Below are positions 38,401 to 48,861 of a DNA stretch of 64,000 nt, piece after piece. A program made the position numbers and the translations under genes. Position 1 is the first letter of the stretch. Each line of letters begins with the position of its first letter. The DNA is from Baylisascaris procyonis. Lineage: Eukaryota > Nematoda > Chromadorea > Rhabditida > Ascarididae. Location: the NCBI GenBank assembly GCA_037389465.1, contig JAZARR010000048.1:310001-374000 (forward strand). The letters are read 5' to 3'. The notes beneath the pieces are model-generated. The model saw nothing but the letters and a program-made list of their open reading frames with translations, did not search any database and had not been told where the DNA came from.

Positions 38401-41400
38401 TTTATTTCATAGTTTATGAAGAGGTGAGAATATGCAGAGCCACTAACATCCTTTCATACTCAGAGGATTGACTCTATCAATTCTTTGCGAACAAAAACGT
38501 TTATGTGATTTTTGTGAGACACTTACTCGGAATTTATTTATAAATGATCTTCGATAGAGCAGTAGCCTGTGTGAATTCCATATTTTCCTTGGTTTTATCC
38601 CATCGGGGATAAGCCTAGCTAAATAGATGATTGCTAAAAAGCGATATTCAACAATTGCTTAATCACTTTCTTTAATTCACTTTACTTTTTATCTGTAAAA
38701 CATTCATTGTGAATAAATGTCCCTTCATATGGCTTTCACTTTTGCTTAAGAGGAGAAAAGTTGTAGGGTCGCGTAACCGTTGGGGCTTAGCCTTATCTCC
38801 TGCCGATCCAGTGTTAAACTAGTCGATTCATTGTCGTTCCACACAGGAGAAGGGTGCTGGGTAGGGAGGCTCGGTAGGATGGAGCGAACAAGTCTGGTCG
38901 GAGCCTACTTAGAACCGGCCAAGGGGAGTCAATAAGAAACGATAAATTTTCTTCAATATGTGTGAATTCAGCGATGGGCTATGGATCCCGCGCACTGGAG
39001 TTGCTCGAAGAATACTACGAGGGTCGTGTACCATGTCTCAACGAAAATGAACAGTTTGAAAAAACAACGAAGGTGAAGAGTGTAGAGGTACGGCTTCCAA
39101 CTAAAAAGTTTGTTTATGCTGAAAGTAATTCCAGCTAGAGTAATTTGAAGAGAACATATTGCTGACGTCGGAAAAAGATTTCTTCCAAGGACCATCGTTC
39201 GGTGTCTTTCGGAAATCCTTTAGGAATTCTAAACGTTTGCTCCAGAGTTGTTTGTTGCTTGGAGGAATTTCATTCGACTTCAAAGCTTATGGCTTCAGAT
39301 TTCGCCGACGCCCGGCTCTTCGAATGCCCGCATCAGTTTGCTCTAAGCATAAGTGAGGTATTAAGTGGAGATACTTATTTGCGAATTTGCGTCGAGTCGC
39401 ACCTTGTTATGGCTACTGAAAAACCTCTACGGGGTTGTTATTCCGTATTTGGCCTCTTTATGTTTACTACAATCACTTGTAAAGTTTAAGTCATTTCTCA
39501 TGTATTCCCTACTGCAATGTACAGTCTTTGCTATCTGCATATTTCACTTACTTCACTCACTTATTTGACTAAGAACGTTTCATCTTTTGTAGATTTGTCG
39601 AGCTGACATTCTCTAGCGTATTCTTGCACAAATATAAGTGAGCGACAAAAGGAAAACAGTCAATTGAAGCGCTTTGATTTTAGCTGTTATTGGTAAAACT
39701 TAAATATGTGATAATATCAAAGCACTGCGAAGTATTTTAAAATTTTCCGTATAACAGAGTCATTAAGTATCATTTTTGGAATTGTTTGCAAGTGCAAAAT
39801 ATATTCTTCCAGTCTGATTTGATATTATTTTTTGGTTTCTCTCAATGCTGCTATTAATACTGCGATGGAAAATACTCAAAAAACTCACATAAATGAAGAC
39901 TTCAAATTTATCTTTTCGATAATGATTTTATTAGTGTTGACACGGTCGTTCTGCTCAATTTAATATGTGGTCGCTGTGCTAAATTCGATTCGCATATATA
40001 ATTTTTGCTCACATCGCTATAGCATTATTGCTTCATTAGGTTTTTTAAACAGAACTTTTGTTTGCAGGATTCGGAGACATTAAAATTATTAGAGGAAGTT
40101 GTGGCCCCACGTGCTGATTTGCCACCTCTTTTGCATCGACTCACTGAGAGGAGAGCCGAGCGTCTCGATTATTTAGGTCCTTTCTCTTATATTCTCTGTA
40201 TAACGAATAAGCGATGGATCGTTATTTACAATATTAACGAGAAAAGAGGAGGACAAGCGAACTACGATACAGCAGATGAATTCCAAATTAGGTAGATTGG
40301 AATGAGGGAAGAGGAAGCGTTGTGTTCTTTTTTTCTTTTGAATAAACTTTCGAAAATGTTTCTGAGGTCGTGCTTAGAATTTTCAACGTTAAGAATTTGA
40401 AAATTTTGAGGTCTTCAAGTCATGGAAAGCTTTTTAGTCGTATCGCATATTGTGTTCTTAAAGAGGATTGGGCGGTGCTATTTTTGACCATTGATAAGAT
40501 AACAATGTTTCAAAGCTGATCAAAGTTGTGAGTATACGGGAGAGCAGCGGAAAACATCGCTCGATGGGATATCAAAGTGAGTAATCAGAGGGCACTGAAT
40601 ATTGATGAGAGTACCATTGCACCTTTGAAAAATTTCGGGTGGTGAGGTCAGAGAGATCTAAAATGAAGCTGTCTGCGTTATGCTTCGATCGAAGCCAAAT
40701 GTTCGCCACTCGTTTTTAGTCAAAAAGACTGCATAAACAAAGAGGATAGCAAGGGTGGGGAACAGATAACAACATATTTTTGGGGCATCGCTGGTGAAGT
40801 TTCTTTAAGCTCGGTAAGTTTTTCCACCGTTTCACATTGAAATCGGGTAACAACATCTTTTTTTGGGTATCGCTAGATTTTCACTGGTTTTAATGGCAAT
40901 CGTTGGTTGTAACTGCATGTGTTTAACATATTTGCAATGAAAAACAAGCACAGTGAGTTCACTTCCTTTAGTATAGTATTCGTTATTTTTCATTAGGTTT
41001 CACGCCTCTCCTTTCCATGAACTCCGTCTCTTTGTGCTTTAAGGGTCAGTCACACACCTTTCCGCAGCTTTCCATCGTTCAGAAATTCCGGTTTCGTCAT
41101 AACTGTAAGTAGTGTTATTCTGGCTATTTGGTTGTCAGTTTAGTCTGGCCGTTCAGTCTCACTGAGTCGCCACTTGGGTTTCATGCTGGCGAAAAGACCT
41201 AGGAGTGCCAGTGAGATGTTGAAGTGGCTTCGTAGTTGAACGATAGGTATTATTTGCAAGTGGGTGCTGTGCGCTTGCTCGAATAGGCTTGAGAGGAGAC
41301 GTCTGCAGCGCTTACTGGAGAAAGATGCAAAATCTGTATGAACACTCCTCTCTATATGTGAGTCTCGAGAAATGTCACACCACTGTGGCATGATATTTCA

Positions 41401-44400
41401 AATGTAAGGTGGTGCATGAATGGTTGCGAATGAGAAAGCTTCTCTCGCTCCTCCTCACAAGCGTTTTATGGGCTGTTATCTTGTACCTTTTCGTTGCCTT
41501 TACTGTCCTTGAAAACATACCTGCAGCCGATCACGCATCCCCCATACCTGCAGCCAATCACACATCCCCAAAACACAGGACACTGTTGGGTGTGCTACCG
41601 GTCCTCGATGTTGAAGCGGGGTGCTTTCTGTTCTGTTTCGATTTCTGAGAGGCATAAAAGGAATAACTCGCAAATTCGTTTCGTTTCCATTCACTTGCAT
41701 CACCGCTCTCAATAATTCCCGCTTGATCGCTTAAATCATGTAATGCTCGTGAATCAGTCTTTCGGTGTCATTGACATAGGTAATGTCTGCCCTTGAAAAT
41801 GCGCTAGGATTATTGTGAAACATGGAAGTTTTCTGCGAGAAAGAAGGCAGAGATCTTTTCAACTTGATCTGCGAAGTAAGAGAAGAGGTTCGTTTTTTCA
41901 GGAGTTTCTTTTGGCTTAACACTGAACTTATTGAAGTTCTGGAAGCGAGCTGCCTTCGTTCCCGTTTATCTGAGGCAGTCAGCCAACGATCTTACTGGAG
42001 AGCATACATGCATAATGCTGAAGACACTCAGCCAGGGTTTGTTGTCACCTTTTAAACATTTCTGTGCACAATCGATTTGTGTCAGATATGGAACCCAATG
42101 GTATGTTTGCTGTTGAGTTGTGGAGTTATGACATAGGCGAATGCAGGGGAAGCAAATTGTGGGACATAGGAAGTCAGACCGTTGAAGTGATGGGTCAACG
42201 GACTGCGTAAACAGCTAGAGGGGAACGTGTAGTATCACATTGCTAGCATCTTCACTGATTTTCTCATTGTGAGGCAGTTGCTATTCGAAGAATTGGAATA
42301 GGGAAGTTGACCAGAGAAATACTCTTCCAGATTCGTGTTTCTTTTTTTATCCCAGTAAAATTTTGTCTGTTGCTTTGCTATTCCATCAATATCCCGTCAT
42401 TTCTATGCTTGGAGTAAGCTGGATTGGAAGTAGTTTTAGTTTAATCTCAGATGCGGATCAGGATGCTGGAGATGGAGGTCCAACTTGGTTGAGTGTCTAT
42501 TGGGCGGAGTTTCGTCGTCGAGTGTTGCATTTGTTCGGCTATGAGTTTGCTAAGTTCCCTGCTCACCTCGCTCTTAGTATACTGCAGTTGAAGAACAGCT
42601 CGGTCGCAAAGCACCTTACACGTAATGGTAATAATTGACAATTGTTTGCTGCTTTGCTCATTATAAGAACTTTTTTGATTGCTCTGATAATGAGCGGTAA
42701 TGTTGCTAATGTTGGAATATATCGAAGAGTAAACGTTTCAATCAATCCTTTCAAAAAACTTAATCAAAGAAAGTGACCAGTTTTATGTGATATTTTTGTT
42801 TCTATTATTGAAAGGAATATCCTTACAATCTTTCTATAGCACTTATTAAGTTTAACAGGATAGGTGGAAATGGCAAAGAGAGTGAATATGAGGAAAGTCA
42901 CGCTCATCTCTTTTTGTTTAAAAAATTGTCCCTGACAAAATCTTTATTCCATTTAAATTCGAGCAGCCAAAAAATTGGTTGTTATGCCGACTGTGGTTCG
43001 AACTTCTTTCTTTTGCTTACTGATCGAAGCGATTGCAGTGTTATCACGTTCCGAGTTGGCACTGTTTCTTTCAAACGGCGATTTGCGTCGATTGGCGCAA
43101 TATGCCCGCAATATGGTCGACTACCATCTTATAACAGATTTGGTGCCAACCCTTGCGCTACTCTATTTCGATCAGCGATTCAACGCCGATGTTTGTTTAT
43201 ACACATGCAGTTCGATTTTTGCTCGTAGGGAATGGATAGTCGCTGAGCCATCGGAAAATTCCACCGATCTGTGAAAGGGTTTTGTTGAACTGCGAGGCTA
43301 GCTCGCATCGTTTCTAAAATGATGTTAGAATTATGATATGGTTGCTGCTGGCAGGGACTTCGAGTGAGACTATAGCCTAGGAAACCAGTGGATAGAAACA
43401 TGCCTTATGTTTGCACTAAATTGGGACTTGCCGACGATTACGGTTACGATGGTTCGCTGAAGTGCGCATTGTTAGGCATTTTTAACGAATAGGTGATTCA
43501 CGCTGTCATATTACGGTATCAACTTTAAGCGCTGACTTCGCAATATAAAGAGAGTCTATCTTTTTGAGTTAAAAAGTAATAAGAGAAGATTGTAGATGCA
43601 CTTCATTTGAAATGCGTTATTTATTTATTTATTTCACTGCTCATCCCAGTGTCACATAGTGCTGAATATGTATAAAACAAGCATTATGTAGAAAATAGAT
43701 TAGAGCGGATACAGTTGTTGCATTTAACATGAGATGTTACAGGTGAAGTTGAACGTGGTGCAGTCGGCTATTCTACTTGGAATCGGATTGCAGCGAAAGT
43801 CAGTGGACACGATGGTCAGCGAGCTTGACCTGCCATCGAATCAACTGCTTGCACTTTTCAATAAAGCAATTCGAAGGCTCTCCGAATACCTCGACAGCAT
43901 ATGCATTGATGCGATACGCGAGAAAGTTGAAGGCGAAGATGCGAAGAAACGGACTGGAAGCGAGTTCGCAGTCGATCAAGAAATGCAGCCCGTACAGATC
44001 TCTCTCGAGGTTGTTTCTTGTGGGTGTGCTTTTTTAGGGTCAAAAAGAGGGGGCGGAGGTGACTTTAATGTATCACTCGTGCATATGAGCAGCAACAGAT
44101 TGAAACACTTTAGTATTTTAGTCTGAGCGGGATTTCAAATCTTTTTAGTTCCACAAGCAGATATTTACATCTCTAGTCGTCTTGCCATTTAGCTAAGTAA
44201 TATTTCCGTTTCATTCATTGGAAAGTGGCTCTTGTTTCAGAGACAGTTCATCCAAGTGGAGGGGGTGAGATTTATTTAGTGATTAAGTGATATTAAGTAT
44301 TTAGTTTAGGAGCTAAGGATTTGAGAGCTGAGGACACCATCTGCAATATAGTATGATGTTCACTTCTCCGGAGGTCACAACGTCGAAGAACGAGAGAGGG

Positions 44401-46587
44401 TAAAAAAGAAAGCAGTAATTTAGTAGAAGTACATTCGCTGTGCGTTTTTGTTTAGCTCAGTGTGTCACATTCTTTTAGTTCTGCACTTAACGCCTTCCCA
44501 ACCGCTTTGACGGTGTTGATCTCTGTTGTCTTCGCTGACGTCATCACATTCCTGCTGAACGGCTACAAAAAAATGAGTATTTGTGATTGTCGGCAATGGT
44601 TTCAGTCTCTCCTCTTCTTTTATGTAAACGCTGTAGTCTGCTGTTTTCTACGAAACAACTCAAAAGAACTTTAAAGAAAATTTGCTATAACGTCTTAACT
44701 AAAATGAAATTTTTAGAAAATGGGCATTTAGGGGTGCTGACTGATCTGGCAGTTATAGGTAGCATTTTTGTTGCCTGCATCAGCCATCGGCACCACCCCT
44801 TCACTCGTTCTCCCTACCCGCGTTGAATAAGCAAACAATATCGGATTATTACTTGTAGAATGTTGATCAAAGAATGCATTTTCTTCATTCGACCCCTTAC
44901 TATAGTTAGTGACGGCCTTCAATTCATACATCTCCCCTTTACTGCAATTGCAAATAAAGATCTTAAAAGTGAGCTCTAAAAGCCTCCACGATTTCAAAAC
45001 TAAATATGACGTTTTTTATTAAAGGCAGCATGGCTTAAATTGTTTTTTTTTATATTTTAGGATGACTTGAATGAAGCCGCAGAAGAAATAAAGGAAAGAC
45101 AGGCGCGAGATAAAGCTAAGCTGAAGGCTGAAATATCACGCGATTTGAAACAGTTCGCCATCAAAGGCTCTGAGGACGATTGGGCGGAAGCATTGAGGTC
45201 GATCGACCTTCAAACCGTTAAGAAGAGCAGTGGTGTACTGTCCGTCAAATCGGGAAAGTGAGTCTAATGTTGCATACTGGAAGTCTTTTGCTTTCCAAAC
45301 TGATACGGCGTTCACGCGAATCAAATCTGCCCCCCATTTGACTTGAGTGCAAAGCAAGTTTTAATGTTCTAATGAACTTTCTCCCAAGCCAAGAAAGTGC
45401 ACAAAATGATTGTTGAATTGTATAAATTTAATAAGTTTACCGTTGTTTTTCCTTAAAACTCTGAACGTTGAGTGCCCTAATCATAGAAGCGCCGATGGTT
45501 TTGGTGATGAAAAGCTGAAGTGTCTCTAAAGCGATAACGATATTCTTTGCTATCTACCTACAGTCAAAACGATGCAATGAACGAATTTGATTGCTAAAGA
45601 ATAGGTGTTTCAAGCATTGTGTCATAGTTCTTACCTATTGCAAATGTCGAGTACAATTTAGTAATGAAATTCGAGGAGGTCAATTGCAGTTGGGGGAGGG
45701 AAGGGGCCTGAGATGGCGGATACGCTCGAAGCAGTAACCAAATTGAGGGAGATTTCCCCAGCATCATTGCTTTTTGACTTCCCGCAACTATAGTTTTTGT
45801 CGGTTTTATATTTAAAATTGGTGAATGATTGCATAAATTTTTTCTACAGTTGTCTCGGACAACAAGAGAATGTGAGGTTATTAGAGGAAGTGTGCTGCCT
45901 GAAACAAAAGCAGCTAGATGAGATTCAACAAGCTGAGAGGTGCATTAATGGCTTTTGTTTCCATGGTTCGATCCGCGACATGACAGCTCGCTAAAATATT
46001 CAAAATATATTATTTCTTGCAGCTTAACCGACCACATCCATCTTTCTTAACACATTGAGAATCGTAAAGCAGTGCAAAGTTGCCTGACCTAACGTGCACC
46101 TATATATGAAACCAACCGCTCTGGCAAATCTTCAACTCGCAAATCCATTTTTGTTTGCTTGCAACCGACTTGCAAGAAAAGTAATTTGCATATTTTGTAG
46201 GGACCTTTAATCCCCCATACTTATAAAGAAGACGGTCGGGAGGAAAGGAGTTGATTTCAAAGGTCATACGCAGCGTGGACTGCACTCACAATTTTGTTAT
46301 CATAGCTTCTATTTGAAACTGTTTAAAAGTACATACCTACACGCACATAAATGATGTAATCATAATACCCTTTTATGGAGATTTGCAAAAGTATAAAAGT
46401 ATCTGCGATTTACTTCATTTATACATTAAATACTTTTCATATCCATGTTAATTTCTTGGTTCCATTTCGAACCATCACGTCGTTGACTTTCAGAGTCGAA
46501 TCCACAGTGGATACGTCTAAGCTGAATGTCGAGGACAGATTAGCGAGACGCAAAAGGAAGCGGAAGAGTTTCAAGGATTACAATTGA
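20454..46587 (+). CDS. NAT10: RNA cytidine acetyltransferase NAT10/Kre33 (24 exons)
   Basis: This enzyme makes N4-acetylcytidine in 18S rRNA and, with a THUMPD1-type adaptor, in tRNA-Ser/Leu, using acetyl-CoA and ATP. It acts mainly in the nucleolus. Exons: 20454-20561, 21433-21588, 23324-23428, 24244-24366, 24847-25023, 26640-26750, 27771-28091, 29266-29368, 30668-30817, 32129-32187, 32932-33023, 33760-33877, 34400-34477, 35277-35402, 37606-37672, 38972-39087, 40068-40176, 41902-42036, 42451-42627, 43039-43190, 43743-44009, 45061-45257, 45850-45939, 46494-46587. All phases join and total 3231 nt (1076 aa; human is 1025). N-terminal DUF1726 region, helicase-like module with GRGKS (285-289) and VVIDEAAA (383-390), GNAT acetyltransferase with QSMGYGSRA (631-639), tRNA-binding C-terminus, basic tail RRKRKRK. 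The start matches the family's N-terminus. No AATAAA was found until 47753. Confidence 0.95.
25282..26190 (+). mobile_element. Dead mariner (Tc1/mariner) transposase in NAT10 intron 5
   Basis: Translated pieces in the same order as a mariner transposase can be read, with several frame changes and stops. They are an N-terminal IRHLLLFAFVK, a helix-turn-helix region with FSRFKASNGDSYDFFENR and DDDQPNALIQEN, a linker piece ITICASMLLSR, NRKQRKKW, then HSP...GPILPDHHLFCSL (the PHPPYSPDL-type motif) and a C-terminal FLASKKPIYCNGIDELPER. An intact transposase is about 345 residues, and this copy is shifted between at least three frames, so it is inactive. The most similar subgroup appears to be irritans-like. 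I did not find clear terminal inverted repeats. It lies wholly inside the intron, so NAT10 coding is untouched. Confidence 0.8.
26295..26316 (+). other. Perfect 9-bp hairpin with AGAA loop
   Basis: GCCTGCAAC and GTTGCAGGC flank a 4-nt loop in NAT10 intron 5, about 100 bp past the mariner relic. Function unknown. Confidence 0.6.
27771..28091 (+). CDS. NAT10: NAT10 exon 7: helicase-like module with P-loop
   Basis: The longest NAT10 exon (107 codons, residues 261-367). It carries AARGRGKSAALGLA, the nucleotide-binding loop of the family, followed by the conserved IFVTSPAPDNLKTLFEF stretch. The acceptor is TTTTTGAAG, an AAG end. The donor is CAG|GTGAAT. Confidence 0.95.
29266..29368 (+). CDS. 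NAT10: NAT10 exon 8: Walker B segment
   Basis: Residues 368-401 hold QAELVVIDEAAAIPLP, the Walker B-like acidic pair (D386, E387) of the ATPase module. The acceptor is GTTTCAG. The exon ends in phase 1, joining the G of TCT-G to GA at 30668. Confidence 0.95.
32223..32235 (+). repeat. C13 homopolymer in NAT10 intron 10
   Basis: Thirteen C residues about 36 bp past the exon 10 donor. Simple repeat. Confidence 0.9.
32410..32432 (+). other. Perfect 10-bp hairpin in NAT10 intron 10
   Basis: CTAACAAAAG and CTTTTGTTAG flank TGG. It could be a short folded intronic element or a relic of inverted repeats. Too short for a typical microRNA precursor. Confidence 0.6.
35403..37605 (+). other. NAT10 intron 14, largest intron (2.2 kb)
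   Basis: I find no nested gene. A minus-strand frame at 36068-36310 contains SNERLRWEGDIQRL, which faintly recalls the end of LINE polymerases, but it is too short to call. Confidence 0.5.
37606..39087 (+). CDS. NAT10: NAT10 exons 15-16: acetyl-CoA binding GNAT core
   Basis: Exon 15 (37606-37672) encodes residues 610-631 with RIVRIAVHPDFQ. Exon 16 (38972-39087) continues SMGYGSRALELLEEYYEG. Across the junction lies the pyrophosphate-binding Q-x-x-G-x-G/A loop of the GNAT fold. The donor of exon 15 (GTAAGT) is one of only two perfect GTRAGT donors in this gene. Confidence 0.95.
38196..38207 (+). repeat. G12 homopolymer in NAT10 intron 15
   Basis: Twelve G residues followed by AGGGAGGGAG. Quadruplex-prone simple repeat. 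Confidence 0.9.
41517..41570 (+). repeat. 27-bp tandem duplication in NAT10 intron 17
   Basis: Two adjacent 27-bp units, both beginning ATACCTGCAGCC and ending ATCCCC plus C or A, with two other differences. Confidence 0.85.
45850..45939 (+). CDS. NAT10: NAT10 exon 23: in-frame cassette, coiled-coil-like
   Basis: Acceptor TTTCTACAG and donor AG|GTGCAT bound exactly 90 nt. Phase 2 enters and phase 2 leaves, so inclusion or skipping both keep the frame into the terminal exon. It encodes a 30-residue charged segment with LLEEVCCLKQKQLDEIQQAE, which I do not know from human or yeast NAT10. It is either a lineage-specific exon or an alternative one. The donor is poor. Confidence 0.55.
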
Positions 46588-48861
46588 CGTTGATATCTGC
46601 GTTGTCATTCTGTTGTTGCTGTTGTCATTGTTGCGCTGCATCTTTAAAGAGTTCAGTTTTGCAGCAAGTTTTATCTTAACGCTGCTTCATTACAAGTTGG
46701 TTCGATTATTACTGCACGTGGCTGCCATCTTATCTCCGAAGAGAGTGCACATGGAGCGATAGCACGCCCGAAAGCATACAAATGTTGCATTTCCACATCT
46801 CATTTCACTGCAAGGAGACTTTGCGTTCGTTCAGCTGGTTTCCTTATCCGTTTGGCGACTCCTCGTTTTACCGCAACGGGTGGCCAGCCATTCCAACTGG
46901 TCAGGTATCCCCAAAACAACAGGAGTAAGTGAGAGAAGAATGAAGCAGCAAGTTTCACGTCGTCGATGAAAATTGTGCAACGGTTTCCAATTCGATTTTT
47001 TATTCTTGAGCAGTCCCGATGAGAGAAACGGGTCAGAGCTTTCCCCATTTTTTCCTTATCAGTTAGCTCGAAGCTGTTGCAAGTGCACTGCTAAAGATTC
47101 ATCTCTCACGACATTGTTGCTGTTTTGCGAGCACAGAATCCTTGGTGGGTCGTCAGCCTGCCACTTGGTAACGACTCTCTTTATGGCCTATGTTATCATT
47201 TAACTGCGTTAAACCAGTAGGGATTTGCAGTCGGCGGTTGGGACCGCATTTGGCCGAAATCTGCACGATTCTAGATCAGACGCTATTGATCTGGGCACTA
47301 CTGCATATCACCATAACCCAGCGAGTGGAAACTATAAAACGAGTAGCTTCCCCGAAAACCCAAGTACTTGAGGATCAACACACCAGCTATCCACATGCAA
47401 CATCGTATTACACCGATCCATGCTTAGGTCACTTGCTCCAAGATAACGACCCGATTTATACGAAAACTTTTTGAGTGCCGAATGAATGCACAGCGAAACA
47501 TAGCGATGGGTTTTTTTTGTATGAAATAAGAAGTAAACAGTTATCCTCTGCGGACCTGTAGTCTCGATGGCGGGTATATTTCTCATCGATTATTTGATGA
47601 TTCACGATGCCGAACTGTCATATTATTGACTGAAACCTTAAACACTAGGTAAGTATGATAAATGTTGAATGTCAGGGCAGACTCTTCAGAAATCATAAAA
47701 TACCAATTTAACGGCATTATTCACCATCATTACCGACTTCTCAATTGATTAGAATAAAGACGAAGATGCAAACAAAGTAGCAATTTGATAATGTTATGTA
47801 AACTATCTGCGATAACTATCACTGGGGAACGACAATTGAGGTGAGCAAATGATTCTTGCGAATAAAGAATGCACCGGTCGGTGCAACTGGCACAATGACC
47901 CAGTTTGCGATCCCCTTCCCCTTCCCCCTCCGTTCTGCCCAGCTCGCCTACGAAACCCCTCGGCTTTGGCATTCATCGCCCATCTCCCATTCCCTTTCCG
48001 ATGACCATAAAAGTCGTTCCAACCAACGATTCGAAACGTAAGAATGTATGATCTTCGTCAAAGCACTAAATTTGGTGTTCCTTGCCAGCTACCAAATATA
48101 CGCCGTTTTCTATCACCATTAAAAGTCACGTACGTTATTCGTACAAGCTTCTGAGAAAAACTGTTTTCACATTTAAAATGTCACTTAAAGGGACGAGATG
48201 CATATACGTTCTTAGAGAATGGTAAAGAGTCCGCGTAGAGAATAGTAATGGCTGTACGTGAGCAAAGATATTCCAGAATAGGTATGTTCAATCCAATGGC
48301 GACCGACGTATTCGCCTCTAAAGAAAATGAAAGGTGCCCCGAGGAATAATAACTTGAAATCCTAAGGGATAAGGGACTAAAGATCGAAGAATGAGTACCT
48401 AGACAGTAAACACAGGTAAACAACTGCTTAAAACCGTGTACCATTCTGCTTAAAACCCGATGTCCGTCCTACATTATTTCAAAGGCACAAAGCTTCGGCA
48501 TAAAGTTTCATATTTCCTCAGACGTAAGCAACAGTGAGAAAGCGAAATTTTTCGAAGTTCACAAAAGAAAGCGGCGATCTACACTGCGGCACTTTTGCAC
48601 TGTCTACACAGTCGACGCTGGGCAAGTTAACAATTGGTGATTTAACACATTCTTAGAAGCAATCCCCTCCCTCCTCTTCCTCCCTCCCCTCGGGAACGAA
48701 ATTAATGCTTTTCAATAATGTTCCCCCTTCCCTCTTTAAAACCACTGTTCCAAATAACTGCCTCAACTCGTGTCCTATACCAACAACCTAATACACATCA
48801 ACACAAATCGGATCGCAAAACGAATATCAACAAAACAATATCAACGCTACTGACGAGTGAT
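46588..48861. other. Convergent spacer between NAT10 and TIMM13
   Basis: The 3' ends of the two genes face each other. A weak Tc1-like relic is annotated separately. AATAAA on plus appears at 47753 and again near 47860. Confidence 0.4.
47190..47474 (+). mobile_element. Possible Tc1-like transposase fragment
   Basis: An open frame ends with LLQDNDPIYTKTF (47433-47471). QDNDP followed by K/I-H/Y-T is the hallmark around the second catalytic Asp of Tc1-like transposases. The upstream 80 residues do not align clearly by eye and the downstream motif is missing, so this is a small relic at best. Confidence 0.25.

Noticed and set aside
39130..39360. Open frame in NAT10 intron 16 as a coding exon
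   Set aside because: No counterpart exists in the family, and exons 16 and 17 (39087 to 40068) join in phase 0 without it.
42930..43038. Earlier start of NAT10 exon 20 at the GAGCAG near 42966
   Set aside because: It would add a hydrophobic stretch absent from the family. The pyrimidine-rich run before GATTGCAG at 43038 is the better acceptor.
13019..46587. A functional system linking the tRNA array with the NAT10 RNA acetyltransferase gene
   Set aside because: Known tRNA targets of NAT10 are Ser and Leu tRNAs, not Ile. Nearness alone is weak evidence, and 2 kb of repeat relics lies between.
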